Assembly (NCBI GenBank): GCA_012295275.1
Contig: CM022666.1
Span: 10,259,002-10,323,001 of the forward strand
Direction: 5' to 3'
Origin: Chrysomallon squamiferum
Taxonomy: Eukaryota > Mollusca > Gastropoda > Neomphalida > Peltospiridae
Length of the DNA: 64,000 nucleotides
The translations under genes and the position numbers were made by a program. Of the stretch, positions 40,262-54,400 are shown one piece after another; position 1 is the stretch's first letter; each line of letters starts with the position of its first letter. The notes under the pieces are model-generated. The model worked only from the letters and a program-made list of their open reading frames with translations, made no database searches and was not told the origin of the DNA.

Positions 40262-40711
40262 ACAGGGTAGCAATAAAGACACTGTACAGTTACTTACAAT
40301 AACAATTGAGACAAAGCAATTAATCAATAAGCCAGACATTTATAAACCAACTTTGATGATTTATAAGCTACAGTCGTGAACCTGTTTCTGTGTCGTGCGT
40401 ATTTCTTTGCTAGTTTGTGATTCTGTTTTTTTTTTTTTCTATTATAAGTAACTGTATAGTGACTTTATTGCCAGCCTGTATATAACCGATCTTCAGGTTT
40501 TGGAAAAAAATCGTTTTCCTATAATCTCTTAATTGTCTCCCTTGACAAGTACGAAGTATGTTTTAACAATGTATTTACAGTAATCACTAACAATAAAGAC
40601 AAAATAACCTGACGTCAAGTTAAAAAACCCGAAATACAAATACTGCCAACCTTTAAATGATGGATCATAATGCACTGGAATAATTAGCGGTGGCTGAACG
40701 GTAGCAGCCAT
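35513..40711 (-). CDS. Conserved-looking 254-residue protein of unknown function (8 exons)
   Basis: Exons in transcript order: 40711-40651, 39406-39288, 39040-38986, 38724-38660, 38336-38231, 36643-36525, 36014-35878, 35615-35513. All phases join, giving 254 residues and TGA. It starts MAATVQPPLIIPVHYDP and continues with SSLDVTIEMMSLCAQLDTLC, DHGKTSSAFVNKASVVLDHM, MDRLFPRASAYVCRPDQMS, LHQLSTLARQINNDVLTHDK and a C-terminus ELKEWLLTITTNIVNIIEEF...YALVQT. It looks mostly alpha-helical and soluble, with no signal peptide, membrane segment or catalytic motif that I can name. An acidic MGDSDEDSYS is near the end. The intron after exon 3 has a GC donor (AAAG|GCAAGT). The gene is tail-to-tail with USP9X, about 1 kb apart. 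I do not recognise the family. Confidence is in the gene model, not in a function. Confidence 0.8.
39691..40148. mobile_element. hAT-type MITE
   Basis: This 458-bp element lies in intron 1 of the unknown gene. Its ends CAGGGGTGGGCAAACT and AGTTTGCCCTCCCCTG are inverted repeats with one mismatch, in the style of hAT-Charlie ends. The flanks CGCAAGAT (39683-39690) and CATAAGAT (40149-40156) match at 6 of 8 positions, an aged 8-bp target duplication. There is no transposase, so it is a nonautonomous copy. Confidence 0.8.
40220..40259. repeat. AAT microsatellite
   Basis: About thirteen AAT units in intron 1 of the unknown gene, 70 bases from the MITE. Similar TTA or AAT runs lie at 43610-43636 and 59268-59360. 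Confidence 0.92.
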
Positions 40712-40810
40712 CTGTGCTTTCTGATTTGTGGAACGGAACAATCAACAACTCTTTCGTCTCTAAGTTCGAAAAGTAACTGAGCTACCTGTGGGCGTGGCGC
40801 ACGGTGTAAA
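40712..40810 (-). promoter_or_regulatory. Likely promoter and 5' UTR of the 254-residue protein gene
   Basis: Just upstream of the ATG, base composition becomes less AT-rich and includes a GC-box/KLF-like GCCACGCCC (about 40790-40799 on the minus strand). No TATA box is evident. Position and composition only; the start site is not defined. Confidence 0.35.
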
Positions 40811-43605
40811 TTATTATGTAAAAGATGTGGTTTTCATGTTTATTAAATAGATTTGTTCGACGTGGGATTCGACAATTCAAATATTATTTTATTATATTAC
40901 ATCTATGTTGGTGAAGTGATTCAAACCGTTATATATTTTTTCTTTTATGTTAAAACATTAAAACAATTATTACTTATACACATTTGGTTATATTTATTAT
41001 TATATTTTGTAGATATTTAACTTCTATTTATACATTTTTTTGTTTTATAATTTTTTATCTAGCCTAGAGTTGGCTGTGGTTCTGATTACAAGTGCCTGAA
41101 GTGGTTTAATAGCCAAGATGTAATTTCCAGTTTATAGGAAACTACATAATAAACATCCCTTTCTGTCAGTCCACAAAAATAATCATGGAATGGTTGGACT
41201 GTTATTTTTGAATCAGTAAGCTGTAAAGTATTTATTAGTTAATGAAACATGTCAGTGAGGAATTTCGTCGCTGGAAATGTAATAGGAGGGTTCTTCTGGA
41301 GACTCTGGAGTGCCTTCAGATACCAAATTATACAAATACACACACAAATCAGTTTTAATAATTTTATAATCATTTTGTTACAATTTATAAAACTGATTTC
41401 CATTAGCTGGATAATAATGAATACAGTATCTTTAAATACCACAGGCAAAATTTAGCAACATAATATGATAATGAAAAAAAATGTGACATGTATCCAGTTT
41501 ACATTTGAGATAAATATTTGTAAAGCAAAACCGGAGAATGGGTTAGCTGGGGAAAGTTGGGATACAAAGAATAAAATAATTAAGCAGGAATCCTGATACC
41601 ACTAGTTAATTTCAAGCCATCACTATCTTTGATTACATTTTGTTAATCAGAGCTGTGTAGATAACTTGAGTTATGAAGACATAAAAATATTAAAGTTTGA
41701 TGATTTAATTTTTCTATATTAAAAAAAATATCAACATGACAAATTATATATTCTTCCACTGTGATCATCTATTCTTTTTCACACACACACGCACTATCCT
41801 ATATATTTTATTATAAACAAAAGAAGAGAAAAAAACAGAAAACCTTTACACCTGTTTATTGATTTCATAAAATTCCTCAAGTGTCACAAGTAATATATTT
41901 AAAACTATTTTTTCTTTATCACAATTAAAAGGTTGACACTGAAAAATTGCAACATATGTAAAAGGTGCTCAATAATGACTGTTTATTATTATTCATATTA
42001 AAACTTCTTTAGATTAAATCTTTGAATAATTTACAATCTAAATAGAAATAAAATGACGTTATTCATAATTAAATATTTTATATTTAAAATTTTATTTGAA
42101 ATTTTCATTAATAAAATATTTTCACATACATATTAAGTTAATTGTATTGATAATAAATAATGGTTATTTTCAAGAGGCTTAATGGCAGACACAAAGCCCT
42201 CCACCTGACCAGATTAACAGTAACATTTGCATAATCCTAAATCTAAATCTTTACAAGCTAATGTGGTTTATTTATCATAGACTATTGTATTAACATATAT
42301 ACATAATTAAACTTGTATCTGTACAAGATGAATAAATTAATGTATTTTCACAAATGTCTTCAACAACATGTATTGCTAGGAGTTTGTAACAACAATAACC
42401 ATCTTTGAATATAAACAAACCTGTTTAACATGTTCAAACCTAACACTTATATAAATATATTTAGTAATGAAAAATGTACACAACAAAAATTGTCAGTTTA
42501 AAAGATTTCTTAATTACAGCTTCAGTTTTTGAATGCCCACACTTCGAGACTTGCCAGTGATTTGAAATGTGTTCTTTTTAAAAAGAGAACAGCTTCATAA
42601 ATTGCAATTACTGATACATTTTTATATATATATTTTGTAAGACGCTGACTCTATTTTTATTTTAAAAATATAATACTTGGCAGATTTTATTAACTTTTGA
42701 CATCACATTTTAATAAGTAAATGTTAATAATGTTAGCTCAATTTGGGTAATTAACACAACCCAAAATAAAATTTTTAAAAATTCATTTTTTGGAATGTGT
42801 TACTGAACAAAGAATATAAAATATAAATTGTAAAATTAAAATGGAATGTTTTGTCAAGACAAAAAGATATAAAACAACTGACAATAAATAATTACTACAA
42901 ACATTAAATTAATATCTTGTGTTTTTGTTTATTTGCTGTTGTTTTCTTTTTTATTTGAAGCATTTTCTTTACATTCACAATGTAAAAATAAAGGCCATTT
43001 GACAATTACATGTGTTATGAGGTTTATGATTAAATAAAAAATGTAAAATTTTAATAAAAAGTTGTCTATCCTGCATCTCACTCCAAATAAAAATAGCAAT
43101 TTAAAAATAATAATATATATTATTATCGAAAATAACATTTGTACTGATAGAACTGGAATAACAGAAGTTAAGAAAACCAGTTTAAGTAATTATTATTACT
43201 GATAACAAATTAACTTACACATTTCAACAGGTTTGAATTTTCTCAAACTGTGCCAATTACGTTTTGATAGAAAAGTTGCTTTTTTCAAATGTCTTTAAAA
43301 CATATTTTGTTCCTCCAAAGTTCAATACTGCCAGGCACAATGAGGTGAGTAAATTTATAAAACACAGACAGAAGCAACCTACACACAGCCAGTCTTGTTT
43401 AAGTCATTAAATGTTTTTAAAGTGAACAAAAACAAAACAAAACAAAATCAACAAAAAAACTGCCTTGATATTCCAGTAAAATAGAGCAAGTTGTGTAAGA
43501 AATTAAGAACTTAAAATTATCAAAACTAGTTAAATCTTTTTTAAATATTGATGTTATATATTTTGTTACATTATCTATATGTTTATTATGTACTTAAATA
43601 TTAAA

Positions 43606-43636
<31 letters not shown>

Positions 43637-44365
43637 TGTTATTTCTGGGGTGGGTTTGGGATTTCAATTTTCCAAGTTAATAGCGCAACTTAATATGATG
43701 ACAGCTCATACCACCTACAACTACACTATTGTAGTTGGATTTTCTCTAAATCTGTATTAGTTTTTGAATACATGCAAACAGTACAGACAAAGAATAAGAG
43801 GCAAAGTAACAAATATGGAATGTAAAATTATTTGCATATTGGCTGAGGTAAATGTATGTGCTGAAACACTGACACATATCCAAGACAAAAATATAGTCTT
43901 GTGATACACATAGCACTAATTCAAACAGACATTAACAGCAGACCAAATAATAAATGTGCCACAGGTTCTTCTGGAAAGCATTGTTGCAGACTAACTATAT
44001 TTATAAACACAGAATTTATTGATAAAAACTTTTTAATGTCACTATAAAATTCTCTGTCTAATGTGTGACTAGGTTAAAAGTAAATATTAAAATAAATAAA
44101 TAAATATATATATATTTTACCACAGTAATATGATAAATGAGAATCGTCTTTCAGAAAATGCTATTTCTTTTAGATTGTCAGCCACTGACATAACTTAGAT
44201 TTGTGGTATAATTTAAAACTGAAATGTAACATGTTTAAGATGAAGTTTAAGCCGACATTAGAAACTGTTTTCCTTTCACAAATGTCATACATTTCACAAA
44301 AGTCCACTGAAGCAGCCAATTAGAATCATTAATCATCTGAATGATTATGTAAAATTATGAGATTT
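40811..44365. other. AT-rich spacer, probably including the 3' UTR of the DBS-like gene
   Basis: No coding exon can be supported here. It contains a TTA microsatellite (43610-43636), many A/T runs and several AATAAA-like signals on the minus strand, so the 3' UTR of the minus-strand gene ending at 44366 may reach well into it. Confidence 0.5.
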
Positions 44366-44454
44366 TTAGACTGTTGTCTCCTCTGGACTGTTGGTTGCGC
44401 TAGTGCTGGCAAGACTAGCGTGGCTGTTGTAATACTCTTTTCTGCCAAATGACT
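44366..44454 (-). CDS. Alternative last exon of the DBS/MCF2L-like gene, with PDZ-ligand-like end
   Basis: Acceptor TTTTTCAG, then a phase matching the SH3 exon (TCA G|AG), then 29 residues from ESFGRKEYYNSHASL to a C-terminus SPEETTV and TAA. The last residues T-T-V fit the class I PDZ-ligand pattern (S/T-X-V). It is alternative to the last exon at 46353-46474: both take the same phase from donor 48152, so a transcript skipping the first would use this one, for a total of 779 residues in the window. The splice choice is inferred. Confidence 0.65.
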
Positions 44455-46352
44455 CTGAAAAATAAAATACAAATATTTTTAGAACATAGTACACATAACA
44501 TGATTGTACTTATAAAAGTGAATTCTTTTGACATTTCAACCTGCTTGGTGAAAAGCTATAGTATTTTTTAAACATTTATTTAAGAAAATGTTTTATTTAA
44601 AGGTGAGATGACTAATATTTTTAATTTGTGTTTATAAGGTGAATTTGTCATGATGGTAATGAGAGAGGAAGCATGCAACTACCCTTTTGTCTAGCAGGAA
44701 GTGATTTTTTCAGTATGTATCTTGCCACAGACAGTACACTATTTGATAAATAAATCTGTGGATTTAACAGGACTGATCCTGTGATTAAACATGCCTCAGG
44801 CCTGTCCTCTAGCAGTCAGCCTGCTATTAACTTAAAAACACTTTCGGTAGTTTTTAGTGCTGAGTTTATTTAAACATAGCAGTTTAAAACACTAATAACT
44901 CTCATACTAAAAATTTAATATTATTCTTCTTTTTAAATTAACATCTCACATTTTAAATATTAAAAAATCAAAAATATATTAGTAAAATATAATAGTAAAA
45001 CAAGTAAAATACAATAATAAAATATGATGTAAATTTAGCATGTTAATTAATAATGGTGTAATTTCACATTTTATGAATATGACAATTAAAATAGTTATAT
45101 TGTTAGTAGAATGGATATCAGGTGTTAATGATCTAAGATAGGAGTTCTACTTGTACTGATTAATAATCGTTTATGTGTATTTGGAAAATCAGTCTTCTCA
45201 CATTAACTACAGCAAGAAATTATCCACTGGCTCAACAAAAAGACATTATCTTTTTAACAGCATATACTGACTACAGCGGGTTTTTTAAAAAGTTTTTATA
45301 GTCAGTCTGCTGAATCCTGAAATTTACTATTGACAATTTTGTTCAACTGAATTTCCAAAATATCCTCAACATTTTTGAAAAAAGAATCTCCTGATTACAT
45401 ACAGCAGGCACTCTGATCAATAAGATTTACACAGGTTTTAACAGTTATGCAGGTGTAATGAACATGCTAATGAACAGATTTTTAAATAATATTTGGTTCT
45501 TGTGATCTGAATGTATCCCAGCATTAGAAATCAAATGTACAGAAAATATTCTTTTAGTCACTGTTTCTGTGACTTTTTCATTTATTTCCACCAAAGATAA
45601 TATACATATAAAATTTATTATCATTATTAACATAAAACTGAAATCTACAAATAATTAGCAAGGCAAAAACAAAGATTTTTATAAACATTTTTAGTGCCTG
45701 TGGGTTTTTTTTTTTTTTTTTGTGGGGGGTTTCAGAGGGTTATATTGATTATTAATAATCTGACACATCATTTAAGTATTTCAAGACACTTGCTTAAAAT
45801 ATTGAAGATTTATCAAGTTCAGTCCATATTTAATTTTTTTTGTTACAAATAACAGTTTCTTGTTTTTCTTCATGTCTAATTTTATGAAAACTATTTTTTT
45901 ATATAAATACATAAAATATCTAATACTAATTTGAATATGTTTGAGTACATTTTACATGAACAACATGATTCATTTATTTTTAGTTCTGAAAATAAGTCAT
46001 ATCTAATTCATATATGAAACAAAGAAATAAGAAAATATCAAATAATAAAAACAAAAATTTTAAAAAATACAAATCTGAAATAAACCCAGATGACATCAAA
46101 TTAACAACCCAATCCTGTTGAGAAAAAAAAATTACAGATGAAAATGTTTTCTACAGAAGAAAATGGGGAAAATAGTTAAAAACAAAGAATAAAATATTGA
46201 AAAAATCAAGTAACTAAACATCAAAAATTCTCATTTATAATCTTAATGAAAATGTCTGCCATGACAGTCTAGCAAGATCATCATACATGCTTCTATACAT
46301 CTACACATGCATCCCTCACCTCCTCCATCAGGAGCAAGGCTCAGAAGCAAGG
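44455..46352 (-). other. Sequence between the two alternative last exons
   Basis: AT-rich with no further exon that I can support. It would be 3' UTR for the form ending at 46353 and intron for the form ending at 44366. Confidence 0.5.
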
Positions 46353-49300
46353 TCAAGAGGAGGTGTCAACTGTGTTTAACTCCTCAGGAGACTTAGTCTC
46401 CTCCTCCTCCCCCTTAGGCACTACTGGAGAATGATTTATATTTCGTTCTTCTTCTCCATCTGCTGTGATGTGGACTACAGCATGGGAGATAAAAACAAAT
46501 AAGTTTAAAATATTGTACAGTTTTCCTGTGTTAAAAAGTGTAAAACACCGTTTATAGTTCCATGATAAAATGACATATATTGACAGCAGATATTGTTAAA
46601 GAATTGCAAACATTAACATGTCAACCAAACGTCAAACGATTGGCTATGTTCAAAATACCCAATGTTTTGTTTAAACAGTGAAAAATATTATACAAAGTTC
46701 CAATTAATGATAAAGTATATTGTTAAAACTAAATGGGCTACATTGTAATATGGTGTTGTTAACAAATTATACATTGTTTACAGTATAAATTGTTTGGTGA
46801 AATGTGTTGCTAAAATGGAATAGGATAAAAATATTGATAAAATACACTGAAGCTAAAGTCTGGTTGAAATTAAACAAAAATATAAAAATTGTACAATTCT
46901 ATATCTAAATGTAAAAACATTAACAATAATGTGTTGTTAAAAAAGTCTGGACTAATGTACAAAGATATCTAGTTAAGTGTCAAATATATTGATAATAAAG
47001 TGTTTTTAAAATGCCATTTGGCTACATTAACATTAAACAGTACACTAAAATTAAATAAGTGGAAAATATTATACTAAGTTTCCTTTTACAGTATTGAGAA
47101 TATGAATATAACATGCTGTAAGAGTCACCACCATCACCATTTATAACTAATCCTGAAAACCATATATAAATTTTTAAAACTGTCATGTAATTTTCAGATT
47201 CTCATAAAAATCTAACTAGTAATATCAGTATCCAAATTAATCATTTCCATATGATATCCAGTATACAAATTCTATTAGCAGGCTTGCATTATTGTAAAAG
47301 TTATGGAAAGTAAATACTTTTCAGATGTTAGTGCTAGAAATATACAAGACATATAGGCTTAGATATCTAAAATTCTGTTTCAAAACAGAGTCTTTATTTA
47401 TATTGTTAGTCAGTTATATTTCAGCACAATATTTATATGGATAAATATGATGATGTATGAAGCCGTCCAGTTACCAAGAAAAGTACTCCAGCACTGACAA
47501 ATGATTTAATAAAATGTTAGTTTAATGTGTTGTGTTTCACTTACCAGACTATTTCTCCAAACCTGAGAAGAATCATATGGGTGTCACACAAGTGTTAACT
47601 ATATACTAATAAGTCATATGTATTTACATATATATATATATGTATGTATGTATGTATATTAATATGTAATAGAAATGTTTACTCATATAACATACTTTTA
47701 CTTATATCATACTCACATTTCATAATTTTTATTAAAAAAAAAAACAGATTTACTAACAATTTAAACTGTCTTATTTCTAACGAAACACCTTTTTACATAA
47801 AATGTGAAACATGAAATTTTTTTGTCAGTATTTAATTTGATTCAAAGTAACAGATAAACAATCTTTGTTTTTACTGCTGTCATTATTAACTCTAATTACG
47901 CTATTCAGGGAGGAACATGATGTTAGATTGTGTACAGCTGATATCTTTGTAAACATCTTATTGAATTAGTAATAAAATCTGTGTCTCACATAAAAATGTA
48001 GTAACCAGAATTCAAGCAAATTTGTTTAACATAGCTACTTTTAATGCAATATAGGTAAAAGAATATCACCCATGTTTATCTACAAGAATACAATTAAATC
48101 TATATTTTCAGACTGAAAATAGTAAGAAATGTACAGAAAAAACATTCTTACCTGAACTGGAGACTGATGGTGATATTCGACGTAAGGTGGGTTCCAGGTA
48201 AGTTGATGGAACCCATCCTTCATCATAGTTTGACAAATGTTTTGCATACCACCAGCCATTTGTTCCTACACGCAGAATTTCTAAAACATCACCTTCTGAA
48301 AGTGCCAACTCATTAGTGTCCACAGGTACGTAGTCACCCAGAGACACAAACTGATCTCGGAAAGAGGGCTGCAAAATAAAATTGAATTATTAAATGAAAC
48401 ATATTTTTAAAATTTGTAAAATACATGCACTTACATGTATTGAATATTTAATTAAATACAAAATGATGAAAAAATATAATAATTAAATAATCAAAATTAC
48501 TTCTTTTTTCTTGAGAATTAGGACACATTTGTGCAATAACACATAGTTTTCAAAATTATTAACTAACAACAAGTTTTTTTCTTTGTTTTTTTCTTTCTAA
48601 AAATCATTTATTATTAAAAAGGTCTATTAAGAGATGCAGTGTAGCACATACCTCTATTTTTGGTATATATTGATCAGAATGCTCATCTTCATCTGTGTTA
48701 GAAAACTCTCCACTGGACCAGCCCTCATCTTCTCCATACTCAAGTGCCAGGGTGGGACTAGAAGGAGAGTTATCTGGTGAGACCATGCCCAGACCTATAG
48801 GGACTGTTGTATTGTTGTTAAGTGAATTCTGAGATCTCCAGTTGTCAATACTAAAACACAAAACAGGTTTTTATATCCACATCAAACTATCCACCATCCA
48901 AAATCATAGACATTATATTATAAAGAGGGTAACCATGTAAAATAGATTTTGACTTGTTTACATCATTTCTGAGAAGAATTTTGAGATTATTCAATTACAA
49001 ATATGTTCACTTTACTATTTCCTCATTCTTACCTTTTGATAGAGTTTTGTGAGACGTGACTTGAAAGATGTTCATCAGATATTGGGTTGGTTGTATGTAC
49101 AACTGAAAAATAAAATACCCATGTATGTAAAACATTTCATATCACACAACAATCTGGATGTGGAAATAAACATGTAAAACATCATTTACCTTTCAAATCA
49201 TCAAATTGATTCAGCAGAACTTTCTTAATCTCCTTCACCCAAACATCCTTTACTTCAAGATTTGGAGCCTGAAAAGCAAAATTAAATTACATTTTATTTG

Positions 49301-50737
49301 TTGTCATAGCATGAAAATATTATATTCATTATAACGTAATAAGACAAATGATGATATATGTTTAATGTAACTATAAATTAATAGATGAAAATAAAGATCA
49401 AACCTGAATGGTGTAAACCTCTTCACGACCACGAAGCCATAACTCAAATTTTTTTTTATCTCCCTTGATATTTTCTGTCAGACCAACTTGTGACAGCTGC
49501 AAACACAAAACAGTGATATTTGTTTTTATGTAAGTAATTTAAAAAAAAAAAGAGGAATATGTTTTCCTGCAAATCTCTTGGTGAAAATATATATTTTAAT
49601 TTAATAAACTAATTATTAATAAATATGTTAGCAGGCTGACAGAAACATATATGAAGTATAAATCTGTTCTGGCAAAATTTATAAAATTAAATTACAAATG
49701 AATAAATGACAAAATATATTATATTTAGAGTATAAATTAACAAAATAAATTAAATTATAAACAAGGTTACAATGTATAAATAATAAAATAAATAACACCT
49801 GTAACATTATTTTTAAATATTAAATGAAATATCATATATCTATATATGTACACATGTATATACTTCAAAGGAATAATTAATCAAGTAAAAGTGAACATAT
49901 ATATAATATACTTTAAGTTTTTTTTTGAAAGTATAAACAGTTGCATCAGAGTTGTGATTGTCTTCCTTCTTCTTACACAACAGCAGTGAGCGTTCATAGA
50001 GAAACAGATGTCGATGCATGGCTTTGAACCGCAGATCTCGAATACGATCCTTCTTGTGTTCAGTCCATACATTAAAACTACCGTGCATCAACAGTCGCCC
50101 CAGATCTGACAGATTTTCCTTAAAAAAGAAAAAAAGAAAAGATTAATCTAATTTTTTCATTGCTTTTGTATAAAGATATATTAATAATTAATTATATAAG
50201 TTTTCAGAAAAGTCAATAAAAATATTTTATGAATGCATAACTGAACATAAATTCTTGTTGAAATGCCAATTTACTTATTATTCCAGAAATTATATGAACA
50301 TCTTTTTACATGATCATTGCTTAACATTTCTTAAAATGGTGTCAAAATGTAAGTCCACTACAAGCTGAAGATCACATTAGATCAAGTTAAAGTAAGTAGC
50401 TGAAAATAAGAATATTTCATTTAAAACTCTGTACTAACATTATAGCCTACAATGGACACTTGGTGCATGCTGTCATTGAGATAACGTAGGACTCCCAACA
50501 TTGTGTCAACAGCTTCCTGTAACTGACTTTCCAGTTCTTTGTCATCACCTGTGAATCTAAGCATTTCCTTAAAAACAGAACAAAGTTAGGGTTTATAGCT
50601 TTCTATCATTAGATATCTTATACTAAAACATTCTCATGAACAATGTTGATAGCTTTTAGATTTCTCAACATATCTTTTAGATTTCTCAACATATCTTTTA
50701 GATTTCTCAATATATTTTAATTAAACTTTTTTTGATA

Positions 50738-50768
<31 letters not shown>

Positions 50769-51395
50769 ACATGATTTGTGTCTACTTTAGAAAATCTCCC
50801 ATGTGTACTTGGGTTATACATTTCACATATGTACTTCTAAATGGCAGCACTTAACAAATTATGAAATCCCCAAAAAATAATGAAGTTAAAATTTGATTTT
50901 GAACAGGGCTTTCTCACAGCCTCAGCATGGATGAGGTTAATATTGATATATATAATTTGTACAAGAAAATTCCATTTTCTGATTTTCACAATTACCTTCA
51001 GTAATAGCTGGTACTTTGTGATTCTCTGGATTGGTTTTAACAGAAAAGCACCAAGTGGTAATTTATGACCAAGTCTTCTTTGACATTCCTAAAATAAAAC
51101 ATAATACAGCCTCAAAATTCATCAACAAAGAGGAATGAAAAATAAAAACCAGTAACCTCAAAGGTCAAATATAAACTTATAAGATGGAAGTGGATCAGGG
51201 CATATCAGTAAAATACAAGAATTGTGTATCACACTTATAAACCATTCAAATGGAAACAGTCTAAAGGAAGACCAGTAAGAAAACAGAGGCACTAGATGAT
51301 ACTGGAAAGTAACTGTCAGTATATAGCATAAGACAGGAAGATGTATAAGCAACATCGGAGACTTTAGCCCAACATTGTGACACTAGAGCTGCATA

Positions 51396-51427
<32 letters not shown>

Positions 51428-54400
51428 AATGATACATACATACGTACATATTTTTGATTATCTTAATTACAGATTTTAACACTAATTGTGTGTGTTTGAA
51501 AACAGAAAAAAGCCAGTGAATTAATTACTTTAAAAAAAGGATTATTATCACCAACAGCAGTTCTAAGAGATTCTGATTTTGGTTTGTTTTGGCAGTAAAC
51601 ACTGTACCACTGGAACTCCTCTTTCTGGAAAAAACCAACAATAACACCAAAATAAAAAAAATTAATTAACTGTTTTAATACTTTTCAAATCTAAAACAGA
51701 TTTGGTCAATATATCATGGCATTCATAAATTTGTCTAAATAATATTTATGAAAAGAGAGTGACTTGCTTTTTGAACAGTTACTTTATTGAGTAAACAACA
51801 TATCTATGTTCTTAATGACTTTACACTACTGCAGTAAAACCAAATCAGTTCATTTAATATCAGCTGATACAAAATATGAACGTCTCTTATAACTGTTAAA
51901 ATAAAAATGAAATAAAATTTACTCTGTTGATAAAACAGCGGCCCACTTTGGCAGGAATGTCCCGGCAATTTTGTAGTTCTTGAAGAAAAACTCTGAAATG
52001 AAAAAACAAAAATTACTTTAATATTTTCTCAAAAGACATCAGTGGTATTAATGTTCTTAAAGAAAACTTTTTAATAAACTATATGAAAATAGAATAAAAG
52101 TCAAATCTTCAAAATACAATCCCTAGTAAAATATTTAAATTTGGAAATAGTTAATGGATGAGTTGATGAAAATCTAACATGATCCTAAGCAAAATTGAAT
52201 TTCGGTAATTTTTGTAATAACTCATAACAAAATTACAGATGTATCAAAAGTGCTGTTATTTAAATGAAGAATTCAAAACCAGAAAGTAAAACTGAAAAAC
52301 AAATCTAGTCAAGCTAATACATCCAGTCTTTGTAACTAACAGGATTAACTATTACTAACTCTTTGTGAAATTTATAGATTTGTTCTAAATTTCCAAACAA
52401 AATATTCTTCTTTCCTTCAAGTTCAGGTGGGATTAAATGTTGCATGGATCTGTTGTTCATCTCCAGGTAATAACCCTGAAAAAACAACAACCACTGTTAC
52501 ACACTGTACCAAGACTACATCTATGAATTAGTTATCTGTTATTAATTAAATATAAATCTTTTATACAATATATTGAAATATATATAATTCATAGCATATT
52601 TTAGAAATATGTTTGATAAAGAAATAATCACAAATACATTTAACCTTTTCCCCCTCAAGGAGAGTAGTAGATGTGGGATTATATAAGCACCACAATGGAC
52701 TGAATAAATTCATACTTTAGCAGTTGATACATATTTTGCCAATGTTAAATATAAATTGTGAATGATTACTTAAGGTATTCAAGAGATTAAATATATTTAC
52801 CATGTATATTTCTTCAAGTTCTCTCACATATGTAGTTTCTGTTTCTATCAACTCATTCATAACATGTCTGAAAAATGCAAACCATACACACTTGTATTCT
52901 ACAACTGTTTTATATTATTTTTTGATTGATTATGTATTGTTTCATCAACGAAATAACATAGCTGCCTCAAAGTTCAGCAGATTATAATTAGATATTTTGA
53001 TATATGAACTTGCTCATACCACATCTACCTATGTAATAACAAGCTCATTATGAGGTCTGTTTTTTTCATAAAGTTATATTGTCTGGCATGTGAAACAAAG
53101 GGCATCACAACAAAGAAAATGGCTTAAAGAATAAACTATTCTATTTTTCTACTTTATGTGTAAATATAAATAAACTGATGTAAAACCTCCACAAGTATTG
53201 ATAAAACTTTGTTTTCTGACATGTTTACCTGCGTTTAGCCTGTAGTGTGTCTACATCCTGCAGCGATGATGATGATGTAGATGAGTATGAACTACGCTGA
53301 GTGTTTGAATCGGTTACCATAGAAATATCAGACATGTGTGTCAGGCTGCTGTTGCTGCTGCTGTAGGCCTGTGAACCAATGTGGATGGGATGCTGGATAT
53401 CTGATTTGTCCAAGACACGATGCTAGAAAGTAAAACGTGTTCTTATTATATAAACATTTGTTATTTTATATTTTTAAAAAAATAATTTTAATTATGATGA
53501 CTGGAATTATGTAAGACACTACCAACATTTTATGATTATCAATCAGTTAGCAGCAAACATGTTTTACAAGCATTTCTATATGCAGGAAAGCAAATACGGA
53601 GAAAAATAAATGTTTGTCAGTAGTGCAATGAGTATATCTGATCCGTCTCTAACCCCTGAGCTGACACAGATTGTACATATCATTAGCTGCAGTTCTTACA
53701 CCTTTTATTTAAATGTGAAATTTAATTTAATCAATTTATGGATTAGAGTAATAATATAAGATACCTTTTATTTGAATCAATTCCTTGATTTTTCACTTTG
53801 TTAAAAATTAAATACTCTCACCCTGGCTGACATTGACAATGGACTTCGTTTATTATTTTCAGTTATAGTTTTCTTTCTCAGGTCCCCATCCAGCTCTGAG
53901 TTGTCAAAGCCATTGTATGGAGAGACAGGCTCGGGGTGAACATGCTGTACAGGGCGGGAGCGGGAGGGCTTGGAGGCAATACTTTGCAAACTCTCCTTCC
54001 TCTTTTCACACATCCTCTGTACATCTTCAATTCTCTTCAACACCTGCTGAACAACAGCCTGAAACACATTCACAATGTCACTTAGTGATAGCAGTATTCA
54101 TTATCTATTTATTACAAATATTGTAAACATAATATATTAAATATTTATTCAATGGTCAGTTACACATTTTGCAAACACACTGATACACTAATATTAGATT
54201 TATATTTAACAATGCATTGTAGTGTAAACTATTTATTATAAATAAACTTAGGAACATTTTACATATTCAATTAAGATTTATTATGGTACTCCCTCATAAT
54301 GTTTATTACATTTACATAATCCTGTTAGTAGGTTAGTAGAAGAAATGTTCAAACTGTTAATAAAAAATAAAACAAAATGATCCATAACACAACAGTAGCT

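Noticed and set aside
40712-40741. Ten-residue upstream extension of the unknown protein
   Set aside because: It would start at TTG, not ATG; the ATG at 40711 is the natural start.
51261-51482. Minus-strand ORF with poly-His
   Set aside because: Produced by the GAT/ATG microsatellite within an intron.
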